DNA from: JABHGY01 sp964525185
GTDB taxonomy: Bacteria > Fidelibacterota > Marinisomatia > Marinisomatales > UBA1611
Length of the DNA: 64,000 nt
Direction: 5' to 3'
Assembly: GCA_964525185.1 (NCBI GenBank)
Contig: CAZGFQ010000009.1
Span: 5,393-69,392 of the forward strand
The notes beneath the pieces are model-generated. The model did not search any database, was not told the DNA's origin, and saw only the letters and a list, made by a program, of their open reading frames with translations. Shown here in pieces: positions 26,501-36,200 of this stretch. The position numbers and the translations under genes are program-made. Every line of letters starts with the position of its first letter. The stretch's first letter is position 1.

Positions 26501-27361
26501 TTATGCCATTCCCCAGCTTAGAAGGACTATTAATAGAAAAAACATACCGAACCCAATCCATGCACCAGATTTGACTTTATTTTGATAATCGTAGACATCT
26601 TCATCTAAAGATTGATACCTTAATACAATTTCTTCTGTTTTTCCTTCATCCACATATACATCCAAAATGCCCATTCTTAAAATATCATCTAACATTTTAT
26701 CTTTTGGTGATTTCGGTGAATCCATCTGAGTTGGATCGCCCGGGAAATAACCAATTTTATGCCAACCAGGGAAAACATCAACATCATGTTTGATTGGTGT
26801 ATGTCCCACATAAATTCCATCAACATAAATAGGTAAATCGGGAGTATCACATAAAATAGTCACATATGTTCTAACTCGTTCTTCTTTGTACGTTGATGGA
26901 TGTTTCCATTTCTTTTGATTAAAATCTTCTTTAGTTGGTAAAATAAATGATTGGGTGATTTCATCATCTTCAACTCGATCAACATTTTCATCACCCCAAA
27001 ATACAATCACCTGAACTAAAGATGTATCAGGGAAAAAAGCAAAATCAAAGCTGGTGATTTTTTTTGCTAAATGAATTGAAAGCGTCGTTGATGTTTCAAC
27101 AAAATGTGATGATATATCTAATGCAGGATATTCAAATGTTTGAGATAAAATATCTTCTGATGGTGGAATAACATCTTCCATTTCTATGTTGAGCCAATTA
27201 ACGCGATCTATCCATCCTGAAATTTTATCCGCTTGAATTGGGTCAGTTGTATTAATTGTTAAAATGATATTGTCTAGTTTTGTCTCTACTGATATGCCAA
27301 CAATACCATTACCAAATAATTGGCTATATAATAAAACATAAAATAAAAATCGTTTATACAT
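26501..27361 (-). CDS. PEGA-domain envelope protein with C-terminal membrane anchor
   Basis: The 286-residue protein has a signal peptide, an N-terminal beta region containing DKISGWIDRVNWLNIEME that resembles AMIN-type domains, then a PEGA domain (VTILCDTPDLPIYVDGIYVGHTPIKHDVDVFPGWHKI) at about 163-205. A C-terminal membrane segment (WIGFGMFFLLIVLLSWGMA) ends the protein. The next gene upstream (27428-28504) encodes a paralogue with the same order of domains but no clear C-terminal anchor. PEGA domains are usually found in envelope or surface proteins; no enzyme activity is apparent. Confidence 0.7.
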   Translation of the reverse strand: MYKRFLFYVLLYSQLFGNGIVGISVETKLDNIILTINTTDPIQADKISGWIDRVNWLNIEMEDVIPPSEDILSQTFEYPALDISSHFVETSTTLSIHLAKKITSFDFAFFPDTSLVQVIVFWGDENVDRVEDDEITQSFILPTKEDFNQKKWKHPSTYKEERVRTYVTILCDTPDLPIYVDGIYVGHTPIKHDVDVFPGWHKIGYFPGDPTQMDSPKSPKDKMLDDILRMGILDVYVDEGKTEEIVLRYQSLDEDVYDYQNKVKSGAWIGFGMFFLLIVLLSWGMA

Positions 27362-27427
27362 GATTATAAATTAATTCCTGTTTTTATTTCACCCATGTGG
27401 AATAAATAGTTTGGGGACATTCCTATA

Positions 27428-28504
27428 TTAATTGGAATGTGTTTTATCTTTTTTAGGCTCTTCAGGTAACGTAAATACTAACTTTTGAGTTTTGCCGCCG
27501 GGGATATATACTTCTTTTTCATTCGGTACTTGAATAGAATACATATCTGAAACCATGTTTTTTGGTACATTTAATTCTATTTTATGATAACCCGGTTCAA
27601 TAATTATCCCATCATTAATAGGTGTTTTCCCTATAATATCTCCATCTATTGTAACCGTAATTCCATCAACATTACATAATATTTTTATTTTTGATTCTTC
27701 AGCAGTAGATGGGGAAAAATAAGTTTGTTTTGGGAATTTTGGTGAAAACTCAGCTCCATCTATCCCAATTGTCTTTTTTGTAACAACGCGCTTTTCAGAA
27801 AAATTAGTGGCCGATTTTAAATCGTTAGACTTATTTGATTTAATAGCTTTTTTGGGTACAGCTTTTTTCTTAGCCTTTTTCTTCTTCTTTTTAACGGGGT
27901 CAACTTTTGGCTTTCCTTCTTTAGATCCAGGAACAGCATTTGTACTATACCAATCACCATACCATACAAAATATTGATCTTCCCCATATTTAGATCTTGC
28001 GTCCCAAAAAGATTCTTCGAAAGCTTTTCCTCTAAATTCATTTTTTTGAATTGTAATAATTTCACTTGCTATGCTACCTGCTGCTTCTTGAATACGGTCA
28101 ATTTTTTCTCCGTCCATTTTATTTCTTAGTTGAACAAGAATTACAGGGTGGGTTTTTGAGTGGTATATTTTAAATGACGAAACAGAATCTTCTAAAAAAA
28201 ATCCTATCTGGGATGATTCGGGATTTTCAATTGCCTCAATTTCTAGTACGGGCGGTTCAATATCAATCTTTCCCACATTCTCTGCGTTAACTCCAACACC
28301 GCTCAATGTGAGGTAAAACCAATTTGACGTGGATATCCAACCGGTAATGTCCTCAAGGCTAATTAGCTGAGTAAACCTGAGTCGTATTAATGTTCCGTTA
28401 CTCTTTTTGTGGTATGAAAGTTCCTTGATCCGGTTATTGGACGCCCCAAAAACAAGAGTCATGACAAAAAGAGATAAAATAATATATTTAATTCGTGAGT
28501 TCAT
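27428..28504 (-). CDS. PEGA-domain secreted protein, paralogue of the previous
   Basis: The 358-residue protein has a signal peptide (IKYIILSLFVMTLVFG), the N-terminal AMIN-like segment (EDITGWISTSNWFYLTLSGVG), a Lys-rich linker (VDPVKKKKKKAKKKAVPKK, about 203-221) and a PEGA domain (ILCNVDGITVTIDGDIIGKTPINDGIIIEPGYHKIEL) near the end. The Lys-rich linker is unusual for a periplasmic protein and could bind an acidic partner such as polysaccharide; this is speculation. Its start lies 17 bases inside the end of dnaG, so expression may be coupled to the primase gene. Confidence 0.7.
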   Translation of the reverse strand: MNSRIKYIILSLFVMTLVFGASNNRIKELSYHKKSNGTLIRLRFTQLISLEDITGWISTSNWFYLTLSGVGVNAENVGKIDIEPPVLEIEAIENPESSQIGFFLEDSVSSFKIYHSKTHPVILVQLRNKMDGEKIDRIQEAAGSIASEIITIQKNEFRGKAFEESFWDARSKYGEDQYFVWYGDWYSTNAVPGSKEGKPKVDPVKKKKKKAKKKAVPKKAIKSNKSNDLKSATNFSEKRVVTKKTIGIDGAEFSPKFPKQTYFSPSTAEESKIKILCNVDGITVTIDGDIIGKTPINDGIIIEPGYHKIELNVPKNMVSDMYSIQVPNEKEVYIPGGKTQKLVFTLPEEPKKDKTHSN

Positions 28505-30245
28505 TTAATGTGTTCTGGAGTTCGATAACTTTTTTTATTTCATCTTCCACATTTCCGCCACTCGCTTCTTTTTTTCTAATAAGGTGACGTAATGCTTGAA
28601 TTTTTTCTTTTATAGGCTTTGATTTTAAGATATTCAGACAGTCTTTTACAATCTGTTCAGGTATTCCATGAATTTCTTCTTGAATTAGTATTTCTGTTAC
28701 AATATCGCGCTCATCTTTATCGCTAAAAGATTCAGCTAAAGCAGAGTGGTCAATAACCATTGCTTTACTCATTAGTTTCTCTGCTAACTTTTTTAAAATG
28801 GGTTCAATAAAATCATTAGGAGAAATATGGGTTTTTACAAGTTGTCTATGATCTGGGTCCTCACTCGCTAATAATCTAATTAATTCTAATTGTGCCCTTT
28901 GATCAACTGATGAGAATGAAAACATTCGTTTTTCTCTTATGGGTGTTTCGTTCGCAAAAGGCGAAGGCCGTCGTTGAGATTGGCGCATATATTTCTCGAG
29001 GTCCTTATCTCTTATTTGAAGTCTATCGCCCACGGTTCGCAATAATTCATCTCGAATGATACCATCCGTTATACTTGTAATTTCTTGCAGAAGTTCTTTA
29101 ACATAATCACTCCTATCCACCCCTTTTAGTTTATCTACTTTATAAAATGAAAAATGAAAATCAATAAAAGGTTGCCCATTATTAATGGCTGATTGAACAG
29201 TTTCTTTTCCTGCTTCTAAAACCCAATCATCTGGATCTTTCCCCTTTGGTGGGCATACAACTGTCGATTCGACTCCGCTTTTTAATAAAACAAATCCCGC
29301 TCTAGTAGCCGCATTTCCTCCTGCGTTATCTCCATCATAAAATAATACAGCTTTATTGGATAGCTTTTTTAAATTTCGTGCATGATTCTCAGTTAATGCT
29401 GTTCCTGATACAGCAACCACATTTGTTATCCCCGCCTGATATAATTGTAGAAAATCAAAATAACCTTCAACTATAATTGTAGAACCATCTTTTCGTATTG
29501 AGTCTCGTGTAGCGTGGGCACCGTAAAAGATACCGCTTTTTTTATACAGTGGCGTTTCGGGAGAATTTAAATATTTTGCAGGATCATCATCACCAAAAAC
29601 ACGGCCCCCAAATGCAATAACTTTCCCAGATCGGTTGAAAATAGGAACCATAATTCTTGACCTAAACCGATCGAATGTACCTTTATCTGTTCTTGAAAAA
29701 AGACCTGTCTTTAGTAATGTATCCGTAGAAATGTTTTCTGCATTTGTATGCTTTGTTAATTGGCTCCAAGTATCAATAGCAAGCCCAAGTTTAAATTGTT
29801 TTATAATATCTTCAGAAAAACCTCGAGATTTTAAATAAGCTAATGCTTTTTCGCCCATTGGAGAAAATAAATTATCCTGATATAGTTGTGTAGCTACATC
29901 ATGAAGTTCGTATAGCTTTGAATAAATATCTCTTGATTTATCATCTTGAGTAAAATCAACTTGAATGCCATATCGTTGACCGATTGTTTGGACTGCTTCA
30001 GGGAATGGTATTCTTTCATATTCCATTAAAAAGGTTATTGCATTTCCCCCTGCGCCACATCCAAAGCAATGATATATTTGTTTAGCGGGGGCAACACTAA
30101 ATGAAGGTGTTTTTTCATTATGAAAGGGACAAAGTCCAAAATAATTCCCACCACGTTTTTTTAGATCGACAACTTCTGAAACGATATCAACAATATTTGC
30201 GGTATCTCTTACGTGGTCAATTGTGTCTTGTGGGATTTGCGCCAT
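28488..30245 (-). CDS. dnaG: DNA primase
   Basis: DnaG makes RNA primers for replication. The 585-residue protein has the N-terminal zinc-binding domain with CPFHNEKTPSF and YHCFGCGAGG (Cys39, His42, Cys60, Cys63), the primase core FGGRVFGDDDPAKYLNSPET, and the Toprim motifs IIVEGYFDFLQLYQAG and VLFYDGDNAGGNAA. The C-terminal helicase-binding region is present but weakly conserved, as is usual. It is followed by the PEGA genes (17-base overlap) and preceded by cvpA and yqeY, the latter a common dnaG neighbour. Confidence 0.97.
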   Translation of the reverse strand: MAQIPQDTIDHVRDTANIVDIVSEVVDLKKRGGNYFGLCPFHNEKTPSFSVAPAKQIYHCFGCGAGGNAITFLMEYERIPFPEAVQTIGQRYGIQVDFTQDDKSRDIYSKLYELHDVATQLYQDNLFSPMGEKALAYLKSRGFSEDIIKQFKLGLAIDTWSQLTKHTNAENISTDTLLKTGLFSRTDKGTFDRFRSRIMVPIFNRSGKVIAFGGRVFGDDDPAKYLNSPETPLYKKSGIFYGAHATRDSIRKDGSTIIVEGYFDFLQLYQAGITNVVAVSGTALTENHARNLKKLSNKAVLFYDGDNAGGNAATRAGFVLLKSGVESTVVCPPKGKDPDDWVLEAGKETVQSAINNGQPFIDFHFSFYKVDKLKGVDRSDYVKELLQEITSITDGIIRDELLRTVGDRLQIRDKDLEKYMRQSQRRPSPFANETPIREKRMFSFSSVDQRAQLELIRLLASEDPDHRQLVKTHISPNDFIEPILKKLAEKLMSKAMVIDHSALAESFSDKDERDIVTEILIQEEIHGIPEQIVKDCLNILKSKPIKEKIQALRHLIRKKEASGGNVEDEIKKVIELQNTLNELTN

Positions 30246-30249
30246 AATA

Positions 30250-30786
30250 CTAAATCGTCATGCCAGTTGATAAGCTTTGAATGAACTCTTCACTCTTTTT
30301 AATGGGATCTTGCCAATGAAATGTTTCAATAATTCCATCACGAATAATAATGTTTGTTTTTGCTATTCGGGAATTATCAATAATAATGGATGACCACTTA
30401 TCTAAGGGAAGTATATCGATAAACCATATAATTACAGCCATTACAACTAATCCCTTTAATGCGCCAAATAAAACACCCATAAATTGATTGACCCATTGAT
30501 TGTTGTCAGATAAAAATGCAATATGGAAAAATTTTGTTAATAATCTTACTGAAAATATTGTTATTGCGAATAACCCAGCGCCAGACAAAATCATTTCAAC
30601 CCAAGGATCTATAGCTAATAGTTCATGGATTTTCCCTGCAAGAATTATATAATATTTAAACGAAATAAATGTGGCTAATACTAGCCCAAATAATCGGCCT
30701 AGTTCTTCAATTAAGCCTCTTTTAAATCCAATCATTCCCATTACAATAAGATAAAAGACAGCAAACCCGTCAATAAAATATCCCAT
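30250..30786 (-). CDS. CvpA-family membrane protein
   Basis: A 178-residue protein with four hydrophobic segments. The N-terminus YFIDGFAVFYLIVMGMIGFKRGLIEELGRLFGL matches the CvpA pattern (D-x-x-x-x-x-x-x-x-G-x-x-RG). Members are linked to colicin V production and envelope stress in E. coli, but the biochemical role is unsettled. It abuts yqeY (ends 30787) and is followed four bases later by dnaG. Confidence 0.82.
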   Translation of the reverse strand: MGYFIDGFAVFYLIVMGMIGFKRGLIEELGRLFGLVLATFISFKYYIILAGKIHELLAIDPWVEMILSGAGLFAITIFSVRLLTKFFHIAFLSDNNQWVNQFMGVLFGALKGLVVMAVIIWFIDILPLDKWSSIIIDNSRIAKTNIIIRDGIIETFHWQDPIKKSEEFIQSLSTGMTI

Positions 30787-31230
30787 TCAGGAGAGCAAAT
30801 CCCTTAAAATCAGGTTTGCTGCTTTTCCGTCAATCTGCCCTGCACCTCGCTTTAAAACTTCGGGCATTACTTTTCCCATATCACTTATAGAATTTGCCTT
30901 CGTTTCTGCAACAACACTTTCTACAATTTTACGAATCTCTTCTTCGCTCATCATTGTTGGTAAGTATGTTTCCATTATATCAGCTTCGAATTTTTCAACA
31001 TTGGATAGTTCTTCTCGTCCAGCATCCAAATATATTTTTTCAGATTCACGCCTTTGCTTTACGAGTGTTTGGATTGTTTTGATCTCTTCCGCTTCTGAGA
31101 GATTATCCCTTTTTGCAATTTTTTTATCTTTTAATTTTGCTATCACACCACGAAGAGTGATTGCTTTTTGCTTTTCTCCTGCCTTCATAGCTTCATACAT
31201 ATCTGATTGTATTTTTTCAAATAAACTCAT
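30787..31230 (-). CDS. GatB/YqeY domain-containing protein
   Basis: The 147-residue protein is a stand-alone YqeY. It starts SLFEKIQSDMYEAMKAGEKQKAITLRGVIAKLKDKKI and ends with ISDMGKVMPEVLKRGAGQIDGKAANLILRDLL, the conserved C-terminal pattern. The fold is related to the tail of GatB and may bind tRNA; function in the stand-alone form is not settled. It forms a tight run with cvpA and dnaG. Confidence 0.93.
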   Translation of the reverse strand: MSLFEKIQSDMYEAMKAGEKQKAITLRGVIAKLKDKKIAKRDNLSEAEEIKTIQTLVKQRRESEKIYLDAGREELSNVEKFEADIMETYLPTMMSEEEIRKIVESVVAETKANSISDMGKVMPEVLKRGAGQIDGKAANLILRDLLS

Positions 31231-31239
31231 TTTTTATTC

Positions 31240-32064
31240 CTACGATTGATCAATTTTTTTCATTGCCATTAATAATTTATCTTTATTATTCCCAAACCCA
31301 ATAAATCGTCTTCCTGCTTTTTTGGAAATGCGCCCTATAATTCCTTCCCCTAAAAATGGGTCCAAAACCCAGTTTAATTTAAAACTGCTTGCGCTTAAAA
31401 CTCGATTCACCAAACGATCTGGGATAGATTCATCACCGGGTAGAGGGCGTATATCTGCCCAAAAATTTGAATTAATAATTGGACGCTCATCAAAGACTGA
31501 TTCATTAGACTCTTTTTGGACATAATTCTGATTAAAAAGAAAATCATTTGTTTTGGTTGCAAACCAAATGTCTGAAACTTGGTTTTTCCAAGTTGCAGAT
31601 TTTGACTTTCTACCACTTGGAATATTGTTCCAGGTAATTCGAGATTGAACCTTTAAGTGGTTGCTTAATAAAGCATGGTACATTCCAGAATAGCGCCAAC
31701 CACATAATAGATAAATGGCTCCTGTAGGTTGTAAAACACGCATGGATTCTTTCAACCAATTATCATTCCACTGATAAAAATCTTGAAGGGTCATTTTTTC
31801 AGGTCGGTTATCATTGTCTGTCCAAGGGTCTTCTGGTGGTTGAGCCATAATTAAATCAATCGAATTTTCGGGTAATTTTTTTAATCCGTCAATAACGTCA
31901 GCTAAAAACAATCCTTCTGCCATAGAATCGGGTGTCATGTTAATATCTTCAGCCGTTTGGACAGCTGGCAAATATCGATTTAAATCATTTATAGTCAGCC
32001 CTGGGTATGGTTCCAATGGATTACTAAATAGTGGAGTGAATGTTTCTTTTGATTCTTCTGGCAT
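31240..32064 (-). CDS. DNA methyltransferase-like protein with altered catalytic motif
   Basis: The 274-residue protein has the order of a beta-class N6-adenine/N4-cytosine methyltransferase. The catalytic-motif region SIDLIMAQPPEDPW (68-81) comes first, then a conserved helix LKESMRVLQPTGAIYLL (104-120), and the SAM-binding LDPFLGEGIIG (234-244) with GRRFIGFGNNKD at the end. The canonical D/N/S-PP-Y/F/W is replaced by QPPE, so activity is in doubt or the target differs. No restriction endonuclease or specificity gene lies beside it; neighbours are yqeY and a nucleoside kinase. It is best called an orphan methyltransferase-like protein. Confidence 0.75.
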   Translation of the reverse strand: MPEESKETFTPLFSNPLEPYPGLTINDLNRYLPAVQTAEDINMTPDSMAEGLFLADVIDGLKKLPENSIDLIMAQPPEDPWTDNDNRPEKMTLQDFYQWNDNWLKESMRVLQPTGAIYLLCGWRYSGMYHALLSNHLKVQSRITWNNIPSGRKSKSATWKNQVSDIWFATKTNDFLFNQNYVQKESNESVFDERPIINSNFWADIRPLPGDESIPDRLVNRVLSASSFKLNWVLDPFLGEGIIGRISKKAGRRFIGFGNNKDKLLMAMKKIDQS

Positions 32065-32083
32065 AAGTTAATTTATGTTTTTT

Positions 32084-32704
32084 TCAAATCTTCTCAAGTA
32101 TTTGTTTTTCAATATTTTCTAATTGATCATGGTCTTCAAAAATATTAAACCCATCTGACTCAACTATTAAAACAGGCATATTCGTAATGGAATTCACCCA
32201 ACGATCATATGAAATATTTAAACTATGTAGATATTCTGGGTCAATGGATTGTTCGTAATCTCTACCACGAGATTTTATTCTACTTATGAGCGTATCTGTG
32301 GATGCTTTTAAATAAACAATTAAATCAGGTTTTTTTAAAAAAGAAGTCATTACTTCAAATAATCCACAATAATTGTCCCAATCTCGTTTATTCATATTCC
32401 CCATTTCGTGAAGATTCCTTGCGAAAATTTCTACATCTTCATAGATAGTTCGATCTTGAATAACACCTTGCGTTTTTGATGACATTTCTTGGTGAGTTTC
32501 AAATCGTTTATGTAAAAAGTATATTTGAAGATTAAAGCTCCATCTTTTCATGTCACCATAAAAATCAGATAAATATGGATTATCTGACACAGATTCATAA
32601 TAAGGAAGCCAATTTTGTCTTTTGGACATATGATCTGTGAACGTTGTTTTTCCGGCACCAATATTTCCAGATAAACCAATAAAAGGGAATTTGTTATTTT
32701 TCAT
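32084..32704 (-). CDS. Deoxynucleoside kinase
   Basis: With the ATG at 32704 the protein has 206 residues. It shows the P-loop GNIGAGKTT (13-21), the DRTIYEDVEIFARNLHEMGNM region with the substrate-site DR-S/T-ED pattern, and the Arg-rich lid RIKSRGRDYEQSI, matching the dGK/dCK/dAK family that phosphorylates deoxynucleosides. The longer frame to 32731 would run into the divergent arsC-like region. Exact base preference cannot be read from sequence. It complements the nucleoside salvage operon 8 kb away. Confidence 0.9.
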   Translation of the reverse strand: MKNNKFPFIGLSGNIGAGKTTFTDHMSKRQNWLPYYESVSDNPYLSDFYGDMKRWSFNLQIYFLHKRFETHQEMSSKTQGVIQDRTIYEDVEIFARNLHEMGNMNKRDWDNYCGLFEVMTSFLKKPDLIVYLKASTDTLISRIKSRGRDYEQSIDPEYLHSLNISYDRWVNSITNMPVLIVESDGFNIFEDHDQLENIEKQILEKI

Positions 32705-32788
32705 GGCCGGAAAATACTGATGAATCGCCAATGGCAGAAGATTGATTTATTGACAATTTCATATTTTGTTACTGAAATTCCATTATAT

Positions 32789-33208
32789 ATGGATCGAAAG
32801 AAAAAAGTTTTATTCGTTTGTACGGGAAATAGTTGTAGGTCTCAAATGGCGGAAGGCATTATGAGAGACCTGGCGGGCAACACGTTTGAAGTGTTTAGTG
32901 CGGGGAGCCATCCATCACGAGTTCATCCAATGTCAATTGCGATTTTAGCAGAATGGGGAATAAATATTTCTCATCATACATCTGATTCTATTGATCAATA
33001 TTTGGATAATGAAATTGATATCGTGATTACGGTTTGTGATAATGCAAATGAAATTTGCCCTATTTTCCCTGGAGATGTTAAAAGGATACATTGGAGTATC
33101 GATGACCCTTTTCATGGATGGGGCGATGAGGAGCAATTTAAAAATCGATATAGAGAAACTCGAAATGATATTAAAAACAGAATTGAAAAATTGCTACAAA
33201 CAGAATAA
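32789..33208 (+). CDS. arsC: Arsenate reductase, thioredoxin-coupled (low-molecular-weight phosphatase fold)
   Basis: With the ATG at 32789 the protein has 139 residues. The phosphate-binding loop is CTGNSCR (Cys11 to Arg17, C-x5-R). The two redox cysteines of the S. aureus pI258-type ArsC are present at Cys83 and Cys90 (VCDNANEICP), which separates it from ordinary tyrosine phosphatases; DPFHGWGDEEQF also fits. It would reduce arsenate to arsenite with thioredoxin. No ars operon partners are nearby, so it stands alone. It is divergent from the deoxynucleoside kinase gene. Confidence 0.9.
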   Translation: MDRKKKVLFVCTGNSCRSQMAEGIMRDLAGNTFEVFSAGSHPSRVHPMSIAILAEWGINISHHTSDSIDQYLDNEIDIVITVCDNANEICPIFPGDVKRIHWSIDDPFHGWGDEEQFKNRYRETRNDIKNRIEKLLQTE

Positions 33209-33234
33209 TATATAGAACACTTATAAAGAACCAT

Positions 33235-36200
33235 TTGAAATATTTATTTACAATCTTCTTTTTTTGTTATTCTCAATTATATGCTCAAATTCTTTTTACT
33301 GAAATATTATATGATTTGCCTGGTCCAGATTCACCAAATGAATTTGTAGAAATATATAACCCATCGATTACCGACACTATTCATTTGGACGGCTGGACAA
33401 TCAAAGACCGTCTATATACAGACACCCTTGAAGATTCTGGAGACGGATTATCGGTTCCGCCTAATGGGTATGGACTAATTCTAGAGGGTGATTATGATTT
33501 ATCTAATGGCATATATCAAGCTATTATCCCAGTAAGTACGATAATTATAAAAGTTGATGATTCTAGTATTGGGAATGGACTTTCGGGTTCAGACTCATTA
33601 TTTTTATATGATTCTTCAGGCGTTTTGGTTGATTCCTTTGGTTGGGAAGATGTGGCTGATGATGGTTTTTCTTTAGAAAAAGCGCGCCCTTCTCATCCTA
33701 ATGAACCATATAACTGGCTCCAAAGTCGCGACTCCTTAGGATCACCCGGCCAATTAAATAGCGTATATCCTTTGGACATAGATGGATCCATTGTTTCGAA
33801 TACAATTATACTTTCTCCACCTATTATTGAATCAAATGAAACAACAACTATCATGGGCAAAATAGTTAATGATGGTTTTCAATCATTTGATGGACAAATA
33901 CATATAATCAACAATAATGAAATAATTGCTTTAGAATATTTTTCTACTTTAACTGAATTAGATACAACAGAGTTTGAGTTGGAAATTGGACCATTTTTTT
34001 CTGGAGAACACACCATTATTGTTTCTCTTGTTATTGAGAATGACTTAAATCTTTTGAATAATATTGATTCTATTTCTTTGGGCGTAAAATTCGAGCCATC
34101 TCTATTTCGAATTAATGAATTTTACCCACAACCAACAAGCGATGAGCCAGAGTTTATTGAGTTGATTTATTTTGGGAGCGACACATTAAATATATCTGGA
34201 TGGAGAGTAACTGATAATAGCGATGGATTAAATTATGTTTGGCCTAATAAAACCGTTTCTCCAAATGAATATTTTATTATTGCTGATGATTCTTCATTTT
34301 TTGATATTTCACCAGAAAATAGTCTCTATATCGTTCCCGATGGTGGGTTCCCAACTCTGAATAATTCCGGCGATATTATTCGCCTACTTGATCCTTTTAA
34401 TACAATAATTGATTCCCTTATCTATGATTCAAATTGGGGATATTCATCAGGAGTTTCAGTTGAAAAAATATTTCCAGAATCTAATTCTTATGATATAAAT
34501 AACTGGGAGCCCAATTCGTCTGAAATTGGAAAATCTCCCGGCGTTGTAAATTCTGTAACACCTTCAGAAATAAATGGATCACTAGGAAATATTGTCAACT
34601 TTATCCCATTAACGCCTAATGAAGATGAACCATTTTTAATACAAGTTCCTGTAATTAATTCGGGAGTTAATATTTTTTCCGGATCTGTTCAGGTAGATTA
34701 TAACGGGTTGAATATTTCTGAATCTTACTTCACATCTGGCGTATTAGCAGAAACAACATTCGTTTCTCTTTCAATGCCGGGATTTGAATCTGGTATACAT
34801 ACCTTAGAAATAAGCCTCATTATATCTGAAGATTCTAATTTGAATGATAATACAATCATTGATACGCTATTAGTTCGTTATGGGTTTAATGATATTAGCA
34901 TAAATGAATTCATGGCTTTACCCAATAATGACCAGGCTGAATTTGTAGAAATTGTATCTAATCGCGATATGGAAATGACAAGTTGGGGATTTAGCGATAA
35001 CCGCAAAAACCCAAGTGAATTGCAAAGTATTATTGTTCAAGAAAATGAATTTATAGTTATTGCATCTGATTCACTTATTTTTAATTTTGTTCACCCAGAA
35101 GCGCATACTATTGTACTTCAAAATCAGTTCCCATCTCTCAACAATTCTGGAGACGCCATTTATATATACGACATGACAGGCGCTATAATTGATTCCCTTA
35201 TCTATAATGAGAATTGGCATCTTGAGTCAGAAATATCAACAGAAAAACTTCGACCTGAATTCGAATCAAATCTAAATAATAATTGGACTTTAGCTGACCC
35301 GGTTATTGGCAGTACTCCAGGAAATGAAAATAGCAAAATATTAAAAAACATTGATGGCTCTATTATTCAATCATTTGTAACACATTCTCCCGAATTCCCT
35401 GAATTATCAGATTCGATTCAAATAAATATTTCTATTTATAATGCAGGCATTTCACCTTTTTCTGGTTCTTTTTATGTGGAAGAAAATGATGATGAATTGG
35501 CTGAAAATTCTTTTTCATTCATTGATCCTGGGGATACGTTAAATATACCTTTTATGGTTATGCCATTCAGTTCTGGAATTCATTTTATTCAGATATATTT
35601 AGTTATACCGGGTGATTCTCAGCCCAACAATGATTATGGAGCCGATACAATCTTTGTTTCGTTCCCCCTTGGAAGTATAAAGATAAATGAATTTATGTCG
35701 CTAACTGATTCTAACCATTTTGAATTTGTAGAAATCGTATCTTTTGAAAAGTTAAATATAAATAATTGGGCATTAACAGATTTATCAAATCGATTAATGT
35801 TTTTTCCAAACATTGATTTAAATCAGGGGTCCTATTTTACATTATTAAGTGATTCTTCATTGCTTAATTCAATTCCAGATACGGCACTATTTTCAATATC
35901 CAGTAATATGTTCCCAAATCTAAATAATACATCAGATGGAATTTATGTTTTGGACATGACTGGAAAAATAATTGATTCTCTTATCTATAATGATAATTGG
36001 CCTATTTTAGAAAATAGGTCTACCGAAAAATTTCAACCAAATTATGAATCTAATTCTTCGAAAAACTGGGGTATTGCAGTAAACGAAATGGGTTCCACTC
36101 CAGGCATGGAAAATAGTCTCGCATTCGATTCTCTACCAATTGATGGGTCTGTAACGCTATCTCCAAATCCATTTTCACCTAATAATGATGGATTAGATGA

